A stretch of 36,213 nt of DNA. It comes from a virus. Under the pieces are notes generated by a model that made no database searches, was not told where the DNA came from, and was given only the letters and a program-made list of their open reading frames with translations. The stretch is taken from positions 1-36,213 of IMG/VR virus record IMGVR_UViG_3300032931_000203; one strand, written 5' to 3'. The position numbers and the translations under genes are program-made. Of the stretch, positions 1 to 9,589 are shown one piece after another; positions within the stretch are counted from its first letter, which is position 1; every line of letters starts with the position of its first letter.

Positions 1-123
1 CGGCTGATCTGGCTGGTGACTACACCATTAAATACCGGTTCTTTACTGAGTCGGCAGAGCAACGGATAGCCGATTTAACCATGGCCAAGGATGCAAGTCC
101 GTTCTACTCTAGAGAAACTATAA
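1..123. repeat. Direct terminal repeat, left copy (contig circularisation overlap)
   Basis: The first 123 bases are identical to the last 123 (36091-36213). The repeat lies inside the portal coding sequence and the reading frame is preserved across the join. This is what an assembler leaves when it opens a circular or circularly permuted molecule, and it is not a likely natural packaging end. The unit genome is therefore about 36,090 bp. Confidence 0.97.
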
Positions 124-545
124 GACGAGAATATCTGAAGGACAAGGACCCGGACGGGGAAGAGATCAAGAAGAAATCGGAGGAAGCAGAGAGAGTAGAC
201 GAAGTCGTGTTCCTATACAGGAGAGCACGAAAGCTGATCGAACCTGTCAAGCAAAACGAGAAAGTACCTTTCCAGAACAAGGTCGAGGCTTTCCTGTTAG
301 GGCAGAGAATAGCAACCATCCTGACACAACGAAGAAGCATGGGGCAGTTGAGCCCGCTGGAGACCAGTGGCTTCCCCGAGATCCAGGCGGCGCGCGGCCG
401 GCAGTCTGAACCGGCGCCGGTCGGTGAGCAAGGGACTGGTGGAGCTGAGGGTGGGGCCAGCGCAGGCAAGGGCGCACAGAGGCCATCGATGCTCACCAGA
501 GGCGCTACTGCCGAAGAAGATGCCGAGGAGGGCGAATATGCCTGA
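1..545 (+). CDS. Portal protein, C-terminal part (continues from 34848-36213)
   Basis: This is the 3' end of the portal gene that starts at 34848. Codons here begin at position 3, which matches the frame at the right end once the 123-base overlap is collapsed. The joined gene is 1788 nt (595 residues). The ATG at 81 is internal and not a true start. The segment carries the charged helical end of the portal and then a Gly/Ala/Glu-rich, probably disordered tail over roughly the last 60 residues. The stop at 543-545 overlaps the start of the next small gene at 538. Calling it a portal rests mainly on the N-terminal part and on its position two small genes after the large terminase. Confidence 0.8.
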   Translation, partial: ADLAGDYTIKYRFFTESAEQRIADLTMAKDASPFYSRETIRREYLKDKDPDGEEIKKKSEEAERVDEVVFLYRRARKLIEPVKQNEKVPFQNKVEAFLLGQRIATILTQRRSMGQLSPLETSGFPEIQAARGRQSEPAPVGEQGTGGAEGGASAGKGAQRPSMLTRGATAEEDAEEGEYA

Positions 546-711
546 CAACAAACTAGGCTTTGACTTCACCATAGAAGACCTCGACCGCATGGTTATTGAG
601 GCTGCCAGGGGCGAAGGCAACAATCAAAACCAGGCAAAAGGCACAAAGCCAAACGCCATAAAGGAACTCATAGCAAAGGCCAAGTTAGGAGCGGAGCCAA
701 CTAAGAAATGA
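538..711 (+). CDS. Small hypothetical protein between portal and the giant protein (57 aa)
   Basis: This is a charged 57-residue protein beginning MPDNKLGFDFTIEDLDRM and ending in a Lys-rich tail. I chose the ATG at 538 because GAGGAGGG lies just upstream. The frame is open further upstream, but that part is the shadow of the portal's Gly/Ala-rich tail. The start overlaps the portal stop, and the stop (709-711) overlaps the ATG of the next gene at 708, so the three genes are translationally coupled. I recognise no family. A role as a portal- or scaffold-associated structural helper is inferred only from position. Confidence 0.7.
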   Translation: MPDNKLGFDFTIEDLDRMVIEAARGEGNNQNQAKGTKPNAIKELIAKAKLGAEPTKK

Positions 712-3700
712 TTGCCCTAGACGAACAGGAACTCTTCAGAACATACGCCCAGGCTAAACAGGTTCGGATTGAGAGCCTGTTAGACCAGTATGGCTCGTCT
801 CTGGCCGACATGAGGGAACTTTATCCCCAACTGACTGAGACGATTGAAAAGCAGCGGCTTGTAACTACATTGCCGACACAGGCGTTGTTCTTCATCCCCA
901 GTGAGGCCGCTGATATGGGGCTTTCCCTGGAGGAAGGCTGGATGCTCAAGGTAAGCCCAGTCGAGGGCGGGTATAAATCGAGTTTCATCACTCCCTCAAA
1001 GTGGGAGATCACCGAGGATGAATTGTACATATCGCCGGCCGGTGAGCAATACAGCCGAGCGGATATGGAAGCTCTCCTGGCGATCCCGACTGGAGAATAT
1101 ACAGTACCGGAGATTCCGGTAGCCACAACAATAGACGACTTAACAGAGGAAGGGAAAATTCAATATCAAGGGTATCAATCTTCCGGCGGGCAACTGGATG
1201 TCGTGGGCTGGCTGAATCTAAGGGAAGAACAACAGGTTGAAACCGAGCAAGTCTTCGGCAAGGTGTTTCCCCAACAGGACATAACCGAGCTTAACAATTA
1301 TATTCAGACGAACCCTGAAGGCTTTTTGACCGACCTCAAAGAGATAGGGTGGAACGCCGACACGGAATCCTTACTAAAGTATCTCATCCCTGAGATTACC
1401 ACTGAGGAAATGCAGACTATCTTCGGCGTAACTGCACCGTATGTTCCTGAGAGCTGGATCAAGGACAATATCTTAGACCCCCTATATGCTGGTGCGGTAA
1501 GTTTTGTTCATGGGCTGGGAATGGCGTTCACGTCCATTCTACCGAGTGTTCTAACGAGTCTCCAGGACAAAATCTTCATCAGTCCTGCCTTTGAGATAGC
1601 ACTTAGAACCGCTGCGCCCGAAACCGAGGATAGGAACAAGATTATAGATGCCATTCAGTTAAGTGCAGAGCAAAGGTTTACCCGGCTCACGGAGCAGAAT
1701 AACCTCTGGGTAGACGAACACCCTGAACTTACTCCAAACCCCAGATATTTTGAGAGTCCTTTTGAGAACACGGCTTTATTCAGAGACCCGGGATATTATG
1801 CCTATTCTTTCACGAATTCTTTAGCTTATAGCCTGGCGACTATGGGGACTATAGTGGCAGTTTCAGCCGTGGCGACTCCTTTTGTCGGTATTCCTGCCGG
1901 GTTACTGGTTGCTGGTGGTCCGGAAGCCGGTAGTATGACAGAGGAATTAGTCAGGCAAGGCGTACCATTCGAGGAAGCCGTAAAGTGGGGCTCATTATAC
2001 GGCCTTGTCGCTGGCGGGGTTGAAGTGCTATCTGATTTACCGTTCTTAGGGCTTGTGTTCAAGCCAGTCAAGACAGCGATACAGCCCATGTGGGACACCA
2101 TCTTCAAGGGCGTTTCAAGCCGAATAGCCAGGGGTGTCATTGCAGGAGTCCTGATCCCGCAAGGCGAGGCGTTAGAGGAGATAATCACACAGGTAACTCA
2201 CAATGCGATTCTCCAACATTATGACTCCACGCAATCTCTCTTAGAAGGCGTGAGTCAGGCTTACATTCAGGCTACGATAGCATCTCTACCTTTCGGTGCT
2301 ATCGGTGGCATGGCCTCATACCGAACATTTAGAAATAACTTATCTCCACAGACAGGGCAACAGCTTGACACTCTGATAAAGAAGTTTGAGGACGCAGGAC
2401 TTACCTTAGAGCAAGCGCAGGTTCAGGCTGTCAATGAGATGGCGAGGACTCCCGAAATGGAAGCGGAGTTATCGAAGGCGATTGACGTTGCTAAACAGGA
2501 ATACCAAGAGGAACATCCTGTAACGGAAGTCAAACCCGAAGTCGCCGACAAGATTCTGGACGAGATGAGGATTGCGGAGGAGGTTACTAAAACAGTTCCC
2601 AAAGTGGAAGTTGTTACACCTACTGAGACTAGGGGTGTCAAGCAACCATGGCAGATGGATGCCTTACAGTATCAACTATCTATTGGTGTTGAGCAACCTT
2701 GGATTGCGGAAATATCGCCTTGGCAGATGGGGCGGATGAGTGAGAGGCAGAAAAAGCAATATTTTGATAAAAGGGACAAAGAGTGGCAAGCCTCAGCCGA
2801 TGCAAAAACCCAATGGAGAGATTTAGTTTTTCAGGCTTATCAAGAGGGGAAATTTACACTTGAGTCTCCTAACCTACACCCTGAAGCAAAGCGGGCAATT
2901 CAATTTAAGCAGGATGAAATACTGGAAGCAGAGAAAAAGAAGGCTTTAGAGAAAGCTCACCAAGAGAACCAGCTTACATCGGTTGCCCAAGTTGAGATTG
3001 GGGATAGGGTATGGAATTTGATGATTCGCAAATATGGCGAAGTCATTAAGAAATTCCAAAAGTCTATTCGGGTTAAATGGGAAGTCCCCCTAGAGTTAAG
3101 GGGAAAGGTTGAAATTGAATACACTGGCAATATAGGAGAGTTCCAAAGACTAGCCTACGATGATGTGGCAAAAGCTCTTGAAACCCAAGTTCCAGTTTCA
3201 CCCAAAGGCCCTGTTACACCAAGTGGTGAAACCGTAAAAGAACCTTGGCAGATGACACTAGAGGAATACATTACACCCTTCAAGAACAAGAGGGGCGAGA
3301 TAAACCCACAAGTTGCTGGCGGGTTAAGAGGGAATCACCGAAATGATGTAAGTGCTGCTCTCAGAGAAGGCAAGCCCGTTCCCGCCGAAGTCCTGAAGGA
3401 TTATCCTGAGCTACAAGGAATCAGACCTACATCAAAACAAGCCGCATTAAACGCACAGAGGTTGGCTAAAGAGCGTGAGGCACAAGTATTCAAAGAAACC
3501 GAGGCAAAGTTTGCCGAAGAATCTGCTTCAACTGAATCAATTTCCGAAAGAGAGGCAAGGAGAAAGGTTACACCTGTTCCCCCTGAAGTTAGTGGGATCG
3601 TCCCACAGGCTGGCATAGCTAAAATAAACATATTAGGCGAGGATAAGTCTCTATTGAATGAGATTTCTCCCGCAATACGAGATTTTATTAGCAAAATGGC

Positions 3701-6700
3701 TGATGCTGGTTATACGGTCAACATTGTTCCCCGTGTCAAGGGAATTAAATATGCGTATGTAAGTAGGGGGATGGAGGAACGTCCCTTTGACATTTTTGTT
3801 AATATCCAAAAGGGAGAGATAAACGAAAGCCTAATTCACGAAGCATTACATCAGATTGGAGATGGAAAATGGAATTCTCCTCTGGCAAAGGCGATGCGGA
3901 CAGAATGGGAAACTTTCTTGAAGAAATCTCCTGCCGAAAGTAAAGCAATGGGATTTACTGACCCAATGTGGAATGTAAGAAAGAAACGGGGAGAGTTGTT
4001 ATCAGAATTGGGAGAACAATACATTGCTACTCCTGAAGAAGTGAAAAACAATATGCCTTCGGTTTATGACTTCTTTAACAAATATATTAAGAGAACACTC
4101 CCCACCGCCGAAGCTGGTATGCCAGAGGCAGGGCTTCAGCCTTCCATGCTAGAGGAAGTCCCATCCAAAGAGGTTATACCCGCACCAACAGGAAAACTCG
4201 TTCAGGCTCGCCTTGACGATTATCTGAGACTCAGAGAGTACAACAAGAAAGCCGTTACGGATAGAATCGCTGAGATCAAGAAGTCCTTAGAGACTAAGGG
4301 CAGGCTACCAGTAGGGCAGGGAACTAAGGGCGATTTGAGACTGGAACTTGCGAGATTAGATGCACAGCAAGAACTCGATGCCGTAAAGAGTATCGAGGAC
4401 TTGGATTTGCTAATCAGGACTGTTGAGAAGGAATTAGGCCGCCGCTCTTTGCCGGGACAAGGTGAGTGGGCGAGGTCAGGGATAGAGTTAGCGAGGCATC
4501 CGAGAAAGCCCAATATATTCCCAGAGTACACTTCAAGGCAACTAGACGAGATGCGGAATGTCTATCTACAGGCGAGGGGGAAAATAGAACCCGCAACCGC
4601 AACTGTCAAGGCTGAGGATATACCAAGCGATATGCCAGCATTGACTAACACGCAACTGACTCCGGCACAGGTAGAGAAAACCATTGAGCTATTCAAGCAA
4701 GCCGTGATCGCTCCCAATGCGGAAATGCAAAGAGCGGCAGCGATTGAGTTAAGAAAACACGTCCTTGCTCAGAGGGCAAAGTCAGCCAGTGAAAGTGCCG
4801 AGGCCATGATAACCGAAGGCGCAAATCCCGAAGAGGCTATCAGGATGGCCGAGCAAATGTTTATGACTGGTAAACTCCCTGACCTTACTACTGACTACTT
4901 TGACGACTTAACCCAGGAGATGCGGAATGTCCTCTTTGCCAAAGTCTATAACTACTGGAAGGATAAGAGCTGGTTTGAACTTATATCAACCTTTGAGGCT
5001 CTTACCAATACTTTAGCCGGCAAGTCTATCCCCAGAGTAAAAGGGATAGGAAGTAAATACTTCCCGGATGGCGGTTCGGCATGGGATAGGTTAGCCAGGG
5101 TATTTGTCGGTGATATAGAAGTCCTGAATGCACTCGACCAGGGCAAATCTTTGAGAGACGTCATTCAGGGTGTGCTACTGGAGTCTGGTAGGGGCGTGGT
5201 GACGCTGAACCAGGAAACCGTCAACTGGCTAAAGGAATTAAGCACTATCAGCGAAGAGGACAAATTACTATTAACAAAGCCTTTATCAGCACTCACTGAG
5301 GAAGATGTCAGGAGAATTGCTACAAAGTGGTTCTGGAAACGACAGAATGAACTTAACACACTTCTGGCCGCAGGAACTATCACACGCAGCGAGTATCAGC
5401 TTGAACTAGCCATAGCGAAGGACAGGGTTTTCCCTCATAAACCAATGGGGGCGGCTACTACTTATCCAACCGGTGTTGCGGGGCAGCCACGCCTAGGTGA
5501 AGGTTATACTCCAATAGAGGGAATACCAGAAACCAGAACGGCAGAGGAATTAAGGTTAGCCAAGTTCGAGCTCGAAAAGAAGCAGAGGGAAGCAACGACA
5601 GAACCAACCGTGACGCCTCCTCCCTCAGAATGGGCTATCTATAACGAAGCCTTTAAGGAACTGCCCTTACTTACTTTCAGGGAGAAGAATACGATAGTCC
5701 GCACGCTCAAAAACATCGGCATGACCATTGTTGATATTGGGAACCTTATCAGGGCGAACAAGGCATCCTTCGACTTCTCATTCTGGAGACAGGCTAAGGT
5801 GTTGGCAATGGGGCATCCGGTGAAGTTCTATCATGCAAACATCGAAGCATGGAAAGCCTTGTGGAATCAGCAGGCGGCTGAGGCTAATTGGGCAAAGATA
5901 ACCCGACACCCATTCTACCAACTCTATCTTGATGCAGTTAATCAGGGCGGGACGGACTTCCTGAGACCTTTGGAGTTACCAAAGGGAACTGCCCAGTATA
6001 AAGGTGTTGAGGAATTCGGCTTTCTAACAGGGGAACGCTTGATTCCCAGGATAACCGCCAGGATTCCTTGGGTTAAGTTGTCGAGCCGATCTTTTGTGAC
6101 AGGCACCAACGATATAAGCTGGAATACCTTTGTGGACTTGATAAAGGGGTCACAGCGATACGCTGAAAAGATAGCGTCCGGTGAGATTAAGCTACCAGAG
6201 GGTGAAGGCTTTAGCTTGATGGATGATGTCATTGGCTATACGAAGATGATAGGGGACTTTGGACAACGAGCAAGTCTTGGGAAAGCGGCACCGCTGGCAC
6301 CCGAGATGAGTGCTTTGTTCTTTGCCCCGCGTTCCAAATTAGGGCGATTGATAGCACCTCGTCATCTTGTTTCATCGAATCCCAGGGTCAGGGCCGAGGC
6401 ATGGCGGGATTTCAGTACCTTTATCGGTGCTATGGGGGGGCTGGTGATGCTGGGGTATTGGTTGGGGCTGTGGGACGTTGAAGACGATCCCAGAAACGCT
6501 GAGTTTATGAGCATCCGAATCGGCAATTTGAGAATAGACCCCTGGGCTGGGTACAGGCAGTTCCTTGTTCTTTATGCCCGGCTGATTACTGGGACAGGCA
6601 TATCCTCAGTTACAGGGCAGGAATATGAGGTCAATCCCATAGCGGCCTTGACCACGTTTTTCAGAGGCTCACTTGCACCACTGGCGAGTATCCTGCTGGA

Positions 6701-8408
6701 CTTCTGGACTGGCAAGGACTTTCTAGGTGACAAGATTGACATATCTGACCCTAAGAAATGGGTTGACCGCATCGCTCCGTTTGCTATCCAGGACATATAC
6801 GAGGCGTTTCAGGATAACTGGCAAAACGGCTTGATTGCGATTCTGCCGGCCATAGTGGGTGAGGGTGTCCAGACTTATACAGGAGACTGGAGAGAGAACT
6901 GGGCGAAGATGGGACTCCCCAAGTATCCCGAAAATACAGGCTATGGCATTTATGAGCCAATCTATGACCTCGCTGACTTCTGGGCTGATACGGCTTCCCA
7001 ATTCAAGGGCGTTGACCCAGCCACACTTACGGCGAGCAAGGGCTTTCCTGAGTATGTGAGGTCAATCGCTACAGCCTTACAGATTATAGACCAGTTAGAC
7101 ACATTGCCGAACAAGAAACTTACCTCTCTTAATGCCGACCCTGAAAAAGGCACGACCTTCATGCAGTATTATCAGATGTGGCAGGACCGGCAGAAGATCG
7201 TCGCCTCTGGTGATACGGAGAAACTAAAAACCTTTGACGCTGACGAAAGAACCCGGAACGCCTACCTGGGCAACATCACCCAGGCTCAATACGCTCTCTT
7301 AGTCGAGTATCACTCTCTTCCTGAGTCTGAAAAGGCAGACTTTCTAGGGAGACACCCCGAGCTCTACATCAATCCTAGAGAGGAATGGCTGAGGACTCAC
7401 CCTCAAGAGAACGCACTTTTAGCACTCTGGGGCAAGGCTGACGTTTACACTTCTGAGGCGTTGAGCCAGATATCTACATTGACTAAACAACTAGACATTC
7501 CTGAAAACGCTCTGGTAATGAAAGACCTTGATCCCGTGACGGAATTGAAACTCAAGAACCAGCATTTATCTGACCTGCTTGATGCCTACGGAGGGCTAGA
7601 CGACACCTTAAAGGGGCCGGACGGCCTGACGGCCAGGGACAGGGCGATCAAGCAACTGTACCTCGATAACCCTGACTTCAGGGAAGACCAACGGAGAATC
7701 GAGGCTCTAAATGTGGGGACGAAAGATAATCCTACTATTGAAAGTATGATTGAAGGCTGGGTAGAAAGAGGGCAAATCGCTGATGAATTCGGGTCCAGTA
7801 GTGCCGAAATGAAGCTCTGGCTGATAGACAATAGGGAAGTCCATCAGTGGGCGCTGGAGAACGGACTTTTAAGCGATACCGGCGAGGACTGGAACGAGAA
7901 CATTCTAAGATTGGAAGTCAATTATCGAGAGGACTTCGACAAGTATGATAATTATGGGGAAATAACATCCCCGTTATACATTGCCAGTGACACGGCAAGA
8001 GCGGACGCAAGGGAAGCGATGATCTTCTCCAACGATAAGATGACTTCCTTTGGAGTAGCTTATTACACGATAAACGCACTCCAAAAGAATATACCTGAAA
8101 ACCTTGTTACCACCTACGTTGACTATTACGGGATAAGGAAGAAAGAGGGTGTGGATTACTCGGCGGGGTGGTATGACGATGACTGGTATCTTCTGGAACA
8201 CAAGGACTTCTACCAGACGATGCTAAATCTAGGACTCTGGCAATCGAGAGACTTCAGCAAAGTACCTACAAGACAGGTTTACAGCCTATATCAAACCTAT
8301 ATGGGATTACCGACAGGAACACCCAGACTGGACTTCAGGGCGCAACATCTTGATTTAGACAACTGGCTGGTGAAAGCCAAAGGCTACACGCCTGTAGGAA
8401 GTAGGTAA
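708..8408 (+). CDS. Giant multidomain virion/ejection-type polyvalent protein with zincin motif (2566 aa)
   Basis: This is the largest gene in the genome. Residues about 255-540 hold several Gly-rich hydrophobic segments that could cross or remodel a membrane. Tryptophan-containing motifs (PWQM followed by an LxE/MxxLxY stretch) recur around residues 645-670 and 845. HEALH at residues 1044-1048 fits the HExxH zinc-metalloprotease signature, with a possible third ligand in the ELGEQYIA stretch near residue 1100. Around residues 1870-2050 a segment with FAPRSKLGRL, a hydrophobic helix and a DPRNAEF...IRIGNLRIDPW pattern resembles a module I know from large phage polyvalent proteins (LPD38-like, from memory). 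The C-terminal 500 residues are acidic and helical. Its place between portal and scaffold suggests an internal virion protein ejected with the DNA. The start overlaps the previous stop as ATGA. No frameshift is seen. Confidence 0.75.
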   Translation: MIALDEQELFRTYAQAKQVRIESLLDQYGSSLADMRELYPQLTETIEKQRLVTTLPTQALFFIPSEAADMGLSLEEGWMLKVSPVEGGYKSSFITPSKWEITEDELYISPAGEQYSRADMEALLAIPTGEYTVPEIPVATTIDDLTEEGKIQYQGYQSSGGQLDVVGWLNLREEQQVETEQVFGKVFPQQDITELNNYIQTNPEGFLTDLKEIGWNADTESLLKYLIPEITTEEMQTIFGVTAPYVPESWIKDNILDPLYAGAVSFVHGLGMAFTSILPSVLTSLQDKIFISPAFEIALRTAAPETEDRNKIIDAIQLSAEQRFTRLTEQNNLWVDEHPELTPNPRYFESPFENTALFRDPGYYAYSFTNSLAYSLATMGTIVAVSAVATPFVGIPAGLLVAGGPEAGSMTEELVRQGVPFEEAVKWGSLYGLVAGGVEVLSDLPFLGLVFKPVKTAIQPMWDTIFKGVSSRIARGVIAGVLIPQGEALEEIITQVTHNAILQHYDSTQSLLEGVSQAYIQATIASLPFGAIGGMASYRTFRNNLSPQTGQQLDTLIKKFEDAGLTLEQAQVQAVNEMARTPEMEAELSKAIDVAKQEYQEEHPVTEVKPEVADKILDEMRIAEEVTKTVPKVEVVTPTETRGVKQPWQMDALQYQLSIGVEQPWIAEISPWQMGRMSERQKKQYFDKRDKEWQASADAKTQWRDLVFQAYQEGKFTLESPNLHPEAKRAIQFKQDEILEAEKKKALEKAHQENQLTSVAQVEIGDRVWNLMIRKYGEVIKKFQKSIRVKWEVPLELRGKVEIEYTGNIGEFQRLAYDDVAKALETQVPVSPKGPVTPSGETVKEPWQMTLEEYITPFKNKRGEINPQVAGGLRGNHRNDVSAALREGKPVPAEVLKDYPELQGIRPTSKQAALNAQRLAKEREAQVFKETEAKFAEESASTESISEREARRKVTPVPPEVSGIVPQAGIAKINILGEDKSLLNEISPAIRDFISKMADAGYTVNIVPRVKGIKYAYVSRGMEERPFDIFVNIQKGEINESLIHEALHQIGDGKWNSPLAKAMRTEWETFLKKSPAESKAMGFTDPMWNVRKKRGELLSELGEQYIATPEEVKNNMPSVYDFFNKYIKRTLPTAEAGMPEAGLQPSMLEEVPSKEVIPAPTGKLVQARLDDYLRLREYNKKAVTDRIAEIKKSLETKGRLPVGQGTKGDLRLELARLDAQQELDAVKSIEDLDLLIRTVEKELGRRSLPGQGEWARSGIELARHPRKPNIFPEYTSRQLDEMRNVYLQARGKIEPATATVKAEDIPSDMPALTNTQLTPAQVEKTIELFKQAVIAPNAEMQRAAAIELRKHVLAQRAKSASESAEAMITEGANPEEAIRMAEQMFMTGKLPDLTTDYFDDLTQEMRNVLFAKVYNYWKDKSWFELISTFEALTNTLAGKSIPRVKGIGSKYFPDGGSAWDRLARVFVGDIEVLNALDQGKSLRDVIQGVLLESGRGVVTLNQETVNWLKELSTISEEDKLLLTKPLSALTEEDVRRIATKWFWKRQNELNTLLAAGTITRSEYQLELAIAKDRVFPHKPMGAATTYPTGVAGQPRLGEGYTPIEGIPETRTAEELRLAKFELEKKQREATTEPTVTPPPSEWAIYNEAFKELPLLTFREKNTIVRTLKNIGMTIVDIGNLIRANKASFDFSFWRQAKVLAMGHPVKFYHANIEAWKALWNQQAAEANWAKITRHPFYQLYLDAVNQGGTDFLRPLELPKGTAQYKGVEEFGFLTGERLIPRITARIPWVKLSSRSFVTGTNDISWNTFVDLIKGSQRYAEKIASGEIKLPEGEGFSLMDDVIGYTKMIGDFGQRASLGKAAPLAPEMSALFFAPRSKLGRLIAPRHLVSSNPRVRAEAWRDFSTFIGAMGGLVMLGYWLGLWDVEDDPRNAEFMSIRIGNLRIDPWAGYRQFLVLYARLITGTGISSVTGQEYEVNPIAALTTFFRGSLAPLASILLDFWTGKDFLGDKIDISDPKKWVDRIAPFAIQDIYEAFQDNWQNGLIAILPAIVGEGVQTYTGDWRENWAKMGLPKYPENTGYGIYEPIYDLADFWADTASQFKGVDPATLTASKGFPEYVRSIATALQIIDQLDTLPNKKLTSLNADPEKGTTFMQYYQMWQDRQKIVASGDTEKLKTFDADERTRNAYLGNITQAQYALLVEYHSLPESEKADFLGRHPELYINPREEWLRTHPQENALLALWGKADVYTSEALSQISTLTKQLDIPENALVMKDLDPVTELKLKNQHLSDLLDAYGGLDDTLKGPDGLTARDRAIKQLYLDNPDFREDQRRIEALNVGTKDNPTIESMIEGWVERGQIADEFGSSSAEMKLWLIDNREVHQWALENGLLSDTGEDWNENILRLEVNYREDFDKYDNYGEITSPLYIASDTARADAREAMIFSNDKMTSFGVAYYTINALQKNIPENLVTTYVDYYGIRKKEGVDYSAGWYDDDWYLLEHKDFYQTMLNLGLWQSRDFSKVPTRQVYSLYQTYMGLPTGTPRLDFRAQHLDLDNWLVKAKGYTPVGSR

Positions 8409-8409
8409 G

Positions 8410-8751
8410 GTGAACAAAGACTTTGCTTTATTCCAGAGTGAGTTCAAGAAGTGGCAGAAATTGTTTGGCCTCATGGGATATAAGGTGTTCTTCGGGTATG
8501 AAGAGATACCCCATGTGTTCGCCGATATTCAGGTTAAGCAGACGGATATGGTTGCCGTTGTGAGGCTGAATAGCAAACTTGATGAGAGGGACAGACCCTA
8601 TAAGGACATCCGTGCAACTGCCAAACACGAGGCCATACATCTTCTGACGGCGCGACTAGTGGAGAACGCACGTTATCGCTACATCGCAGAGAACGAGATT
8701 GATGAAGCTCTTGAGGAACTAGTTAAGAAACTTGAAGGCTTAATCAGATAG
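8410..8751 (+). CDS. Small zincin-like metallopeptidase (113 aa)
   Basis: The protein carries HEAIH at residues 73-77, the HExxH zinc-binding and catalytic signature, inside an amphipathic helix. Acidic residues E94, E96 and E99 follow and one could be the third zinc ligand. The length and the N-terminal domain before the motif resemble small phage SprT/ImmA-like zincins. The GTG start at 8410 lies two bases after the stop of the giant gene, which itself holds an HExxH domain, so translation is likely coupled. Its substrate is unknown. A maturation protease for capsid or ejection proteins and a host-directed protease are both possible. It is not an obvious endolysin. Confidence 0.65.
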   Translation: MNKDFALFQSEFKKWQKLFGLMGYKVFFGYEEIPHVFADIQVKQTDMVAVVRLNSKLDERDRPYKDIRATAKHEAIHLLTARLVENARYRYIAENEIDEALEELVKKLEGLIR

Positions 8752-8759
8752 GGTCGTAG

Positions 8760-8775
8760 GGCGGCCACCGCCTTT
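8760..8775 (+). terminator. Short GC hairpin between zincin and scaffold genes
   Basis: GGCGG and CCGCC (8760-8764/8768-8772) form a tight stem with a 3-base loop followed by TTT. The U tract is short, so this is a weak terminator or attenuator at best. It sits in the 87-base gap before the scaffold gene. Confidence 0.3.
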
Positions 8776-8838
8776 AAGAGTGGCACAGCTCCAGAAAATC
8801 TTTACATTCTGGGGCATTTTCATTTGAAGGAGGTATAA

Positions 8839-9573
8839 ATGGACGAAACCAAAGGAAACCCAGGGGACTCTCTTCAGGAACCTGGACAGGCTTCTGAGGG
8901 TGCCGAAGGGATTACTCCAAAACAAGCTAGAACTTACACAGAAGAGGAGCTGCAAAAGGCGAAGAGCGATGCTCTTGCTGCTGCGGGCAGGGATGCCAAA
9001 TCGCTATCTGAAAAGGAAGCTACTCTCACAGCCGAAAGGGGAGCTATTGAGGCTGAGAAAACCAAGATAGCCGACTGGGAAAGGCAAAGAGAGCAAGCCG
9101 AATTAGACGAAGCGAGGCGAGACCCTGACAAGCTCGCTGCCTGGCAAAAGAAGCAAACCCAAAAGACGCGGGATGCTGAATTTGCCAAGCGTGAGCAAGA
9201 CGTTAAAAAGCGGGAGCAAGACCTTGCTCGGCGAGAGGCTGAACAGGAGGCGACGGTCAGGGCCACGCAAGAGGCTCAACTGGGAATGAAGGTCTACGAA
9301 ATCGCAGCGAGGCATGATCTCAACCCGGAAGAGCTGAGAAAGGACATGAAGGACCTTAACCTGACCACGCTGGAACAGCTGGAAAAATACGCCAAGCGCA
9401 TGAGCACCACGGGAGAACGACCACCCGGGGGCGAAGGCGCCAAGGTGACAACCGCTCCTATAACTGTGCCGACTTCTGGCGTGACATCTGGTGGTGGGAA
9501 GCTAACCAATGAGCAGTTGGATAAACTGTCAATGGAAGATTATGCTGCCCACCGGAAGAAACAAACCTCCTGA
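8839..9573 (+). CDS. Scaffolding protein (244 aa)
   Basis: The protein is highly charged, rich in Glu, Lys, Ala and Gln, and predicted coiled coil from about residue 35 to 140, with repeated KREQD/RREAE heptad-like blocks. A basic/polar segment and a short C-terminal helical end (NEQLDKLSMEDYAAH) follow. This composition and the position immediately upstream of the coat gene are typical of phage scaffolding proteins, which assemble the procapsid with the coat protein and then leave. GAAGGAGG precedes the ATG at good spacing. No protease motif is seen. Confidence 0.8.
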   Translation: MDETKGNPGDSLQEPGQASEGAEGITPKQARTYTEEELQKAKSDALAAAGRDAKSLSEKEATLTAERGAIEAEKTKIADWERQREQAELDEARRDPDKLAAWQKKQTQKTRDAEFAKREQDVKKREQDLARREAEQEATVRATQEAQLGMKVYEIAARHDLNPEELRKDMKDLNLTTLEQLEKYAKRMSTTGERPPGGEGAKVTTAPITVPTSGVTSGGGKLTNEQLDKLSMEDYAAHRKKQTS

Positions 9574-9589
9574 TCTACGGAGGTAACAC

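Noticed and set aside
1-123. Natural direct terminal repeat (T7-like ends)
   Set aside because: The repeat is wholly inside the portal coding region, which points to assembly overlap.
367-537. N-terminal extension of the 57-residue gene at 538
   Set aside because: It overlaps the portal's Gly/Ala-rich tail in another frame and has no ribosome site; GAGGAGGG supports the ATG at 538.
81-545. A separate 154-residue gene starting at ATG 81
   Set aside because: The frame is continuous with the portal gene across the circular join, and no ribosome site precedes ATG 81.
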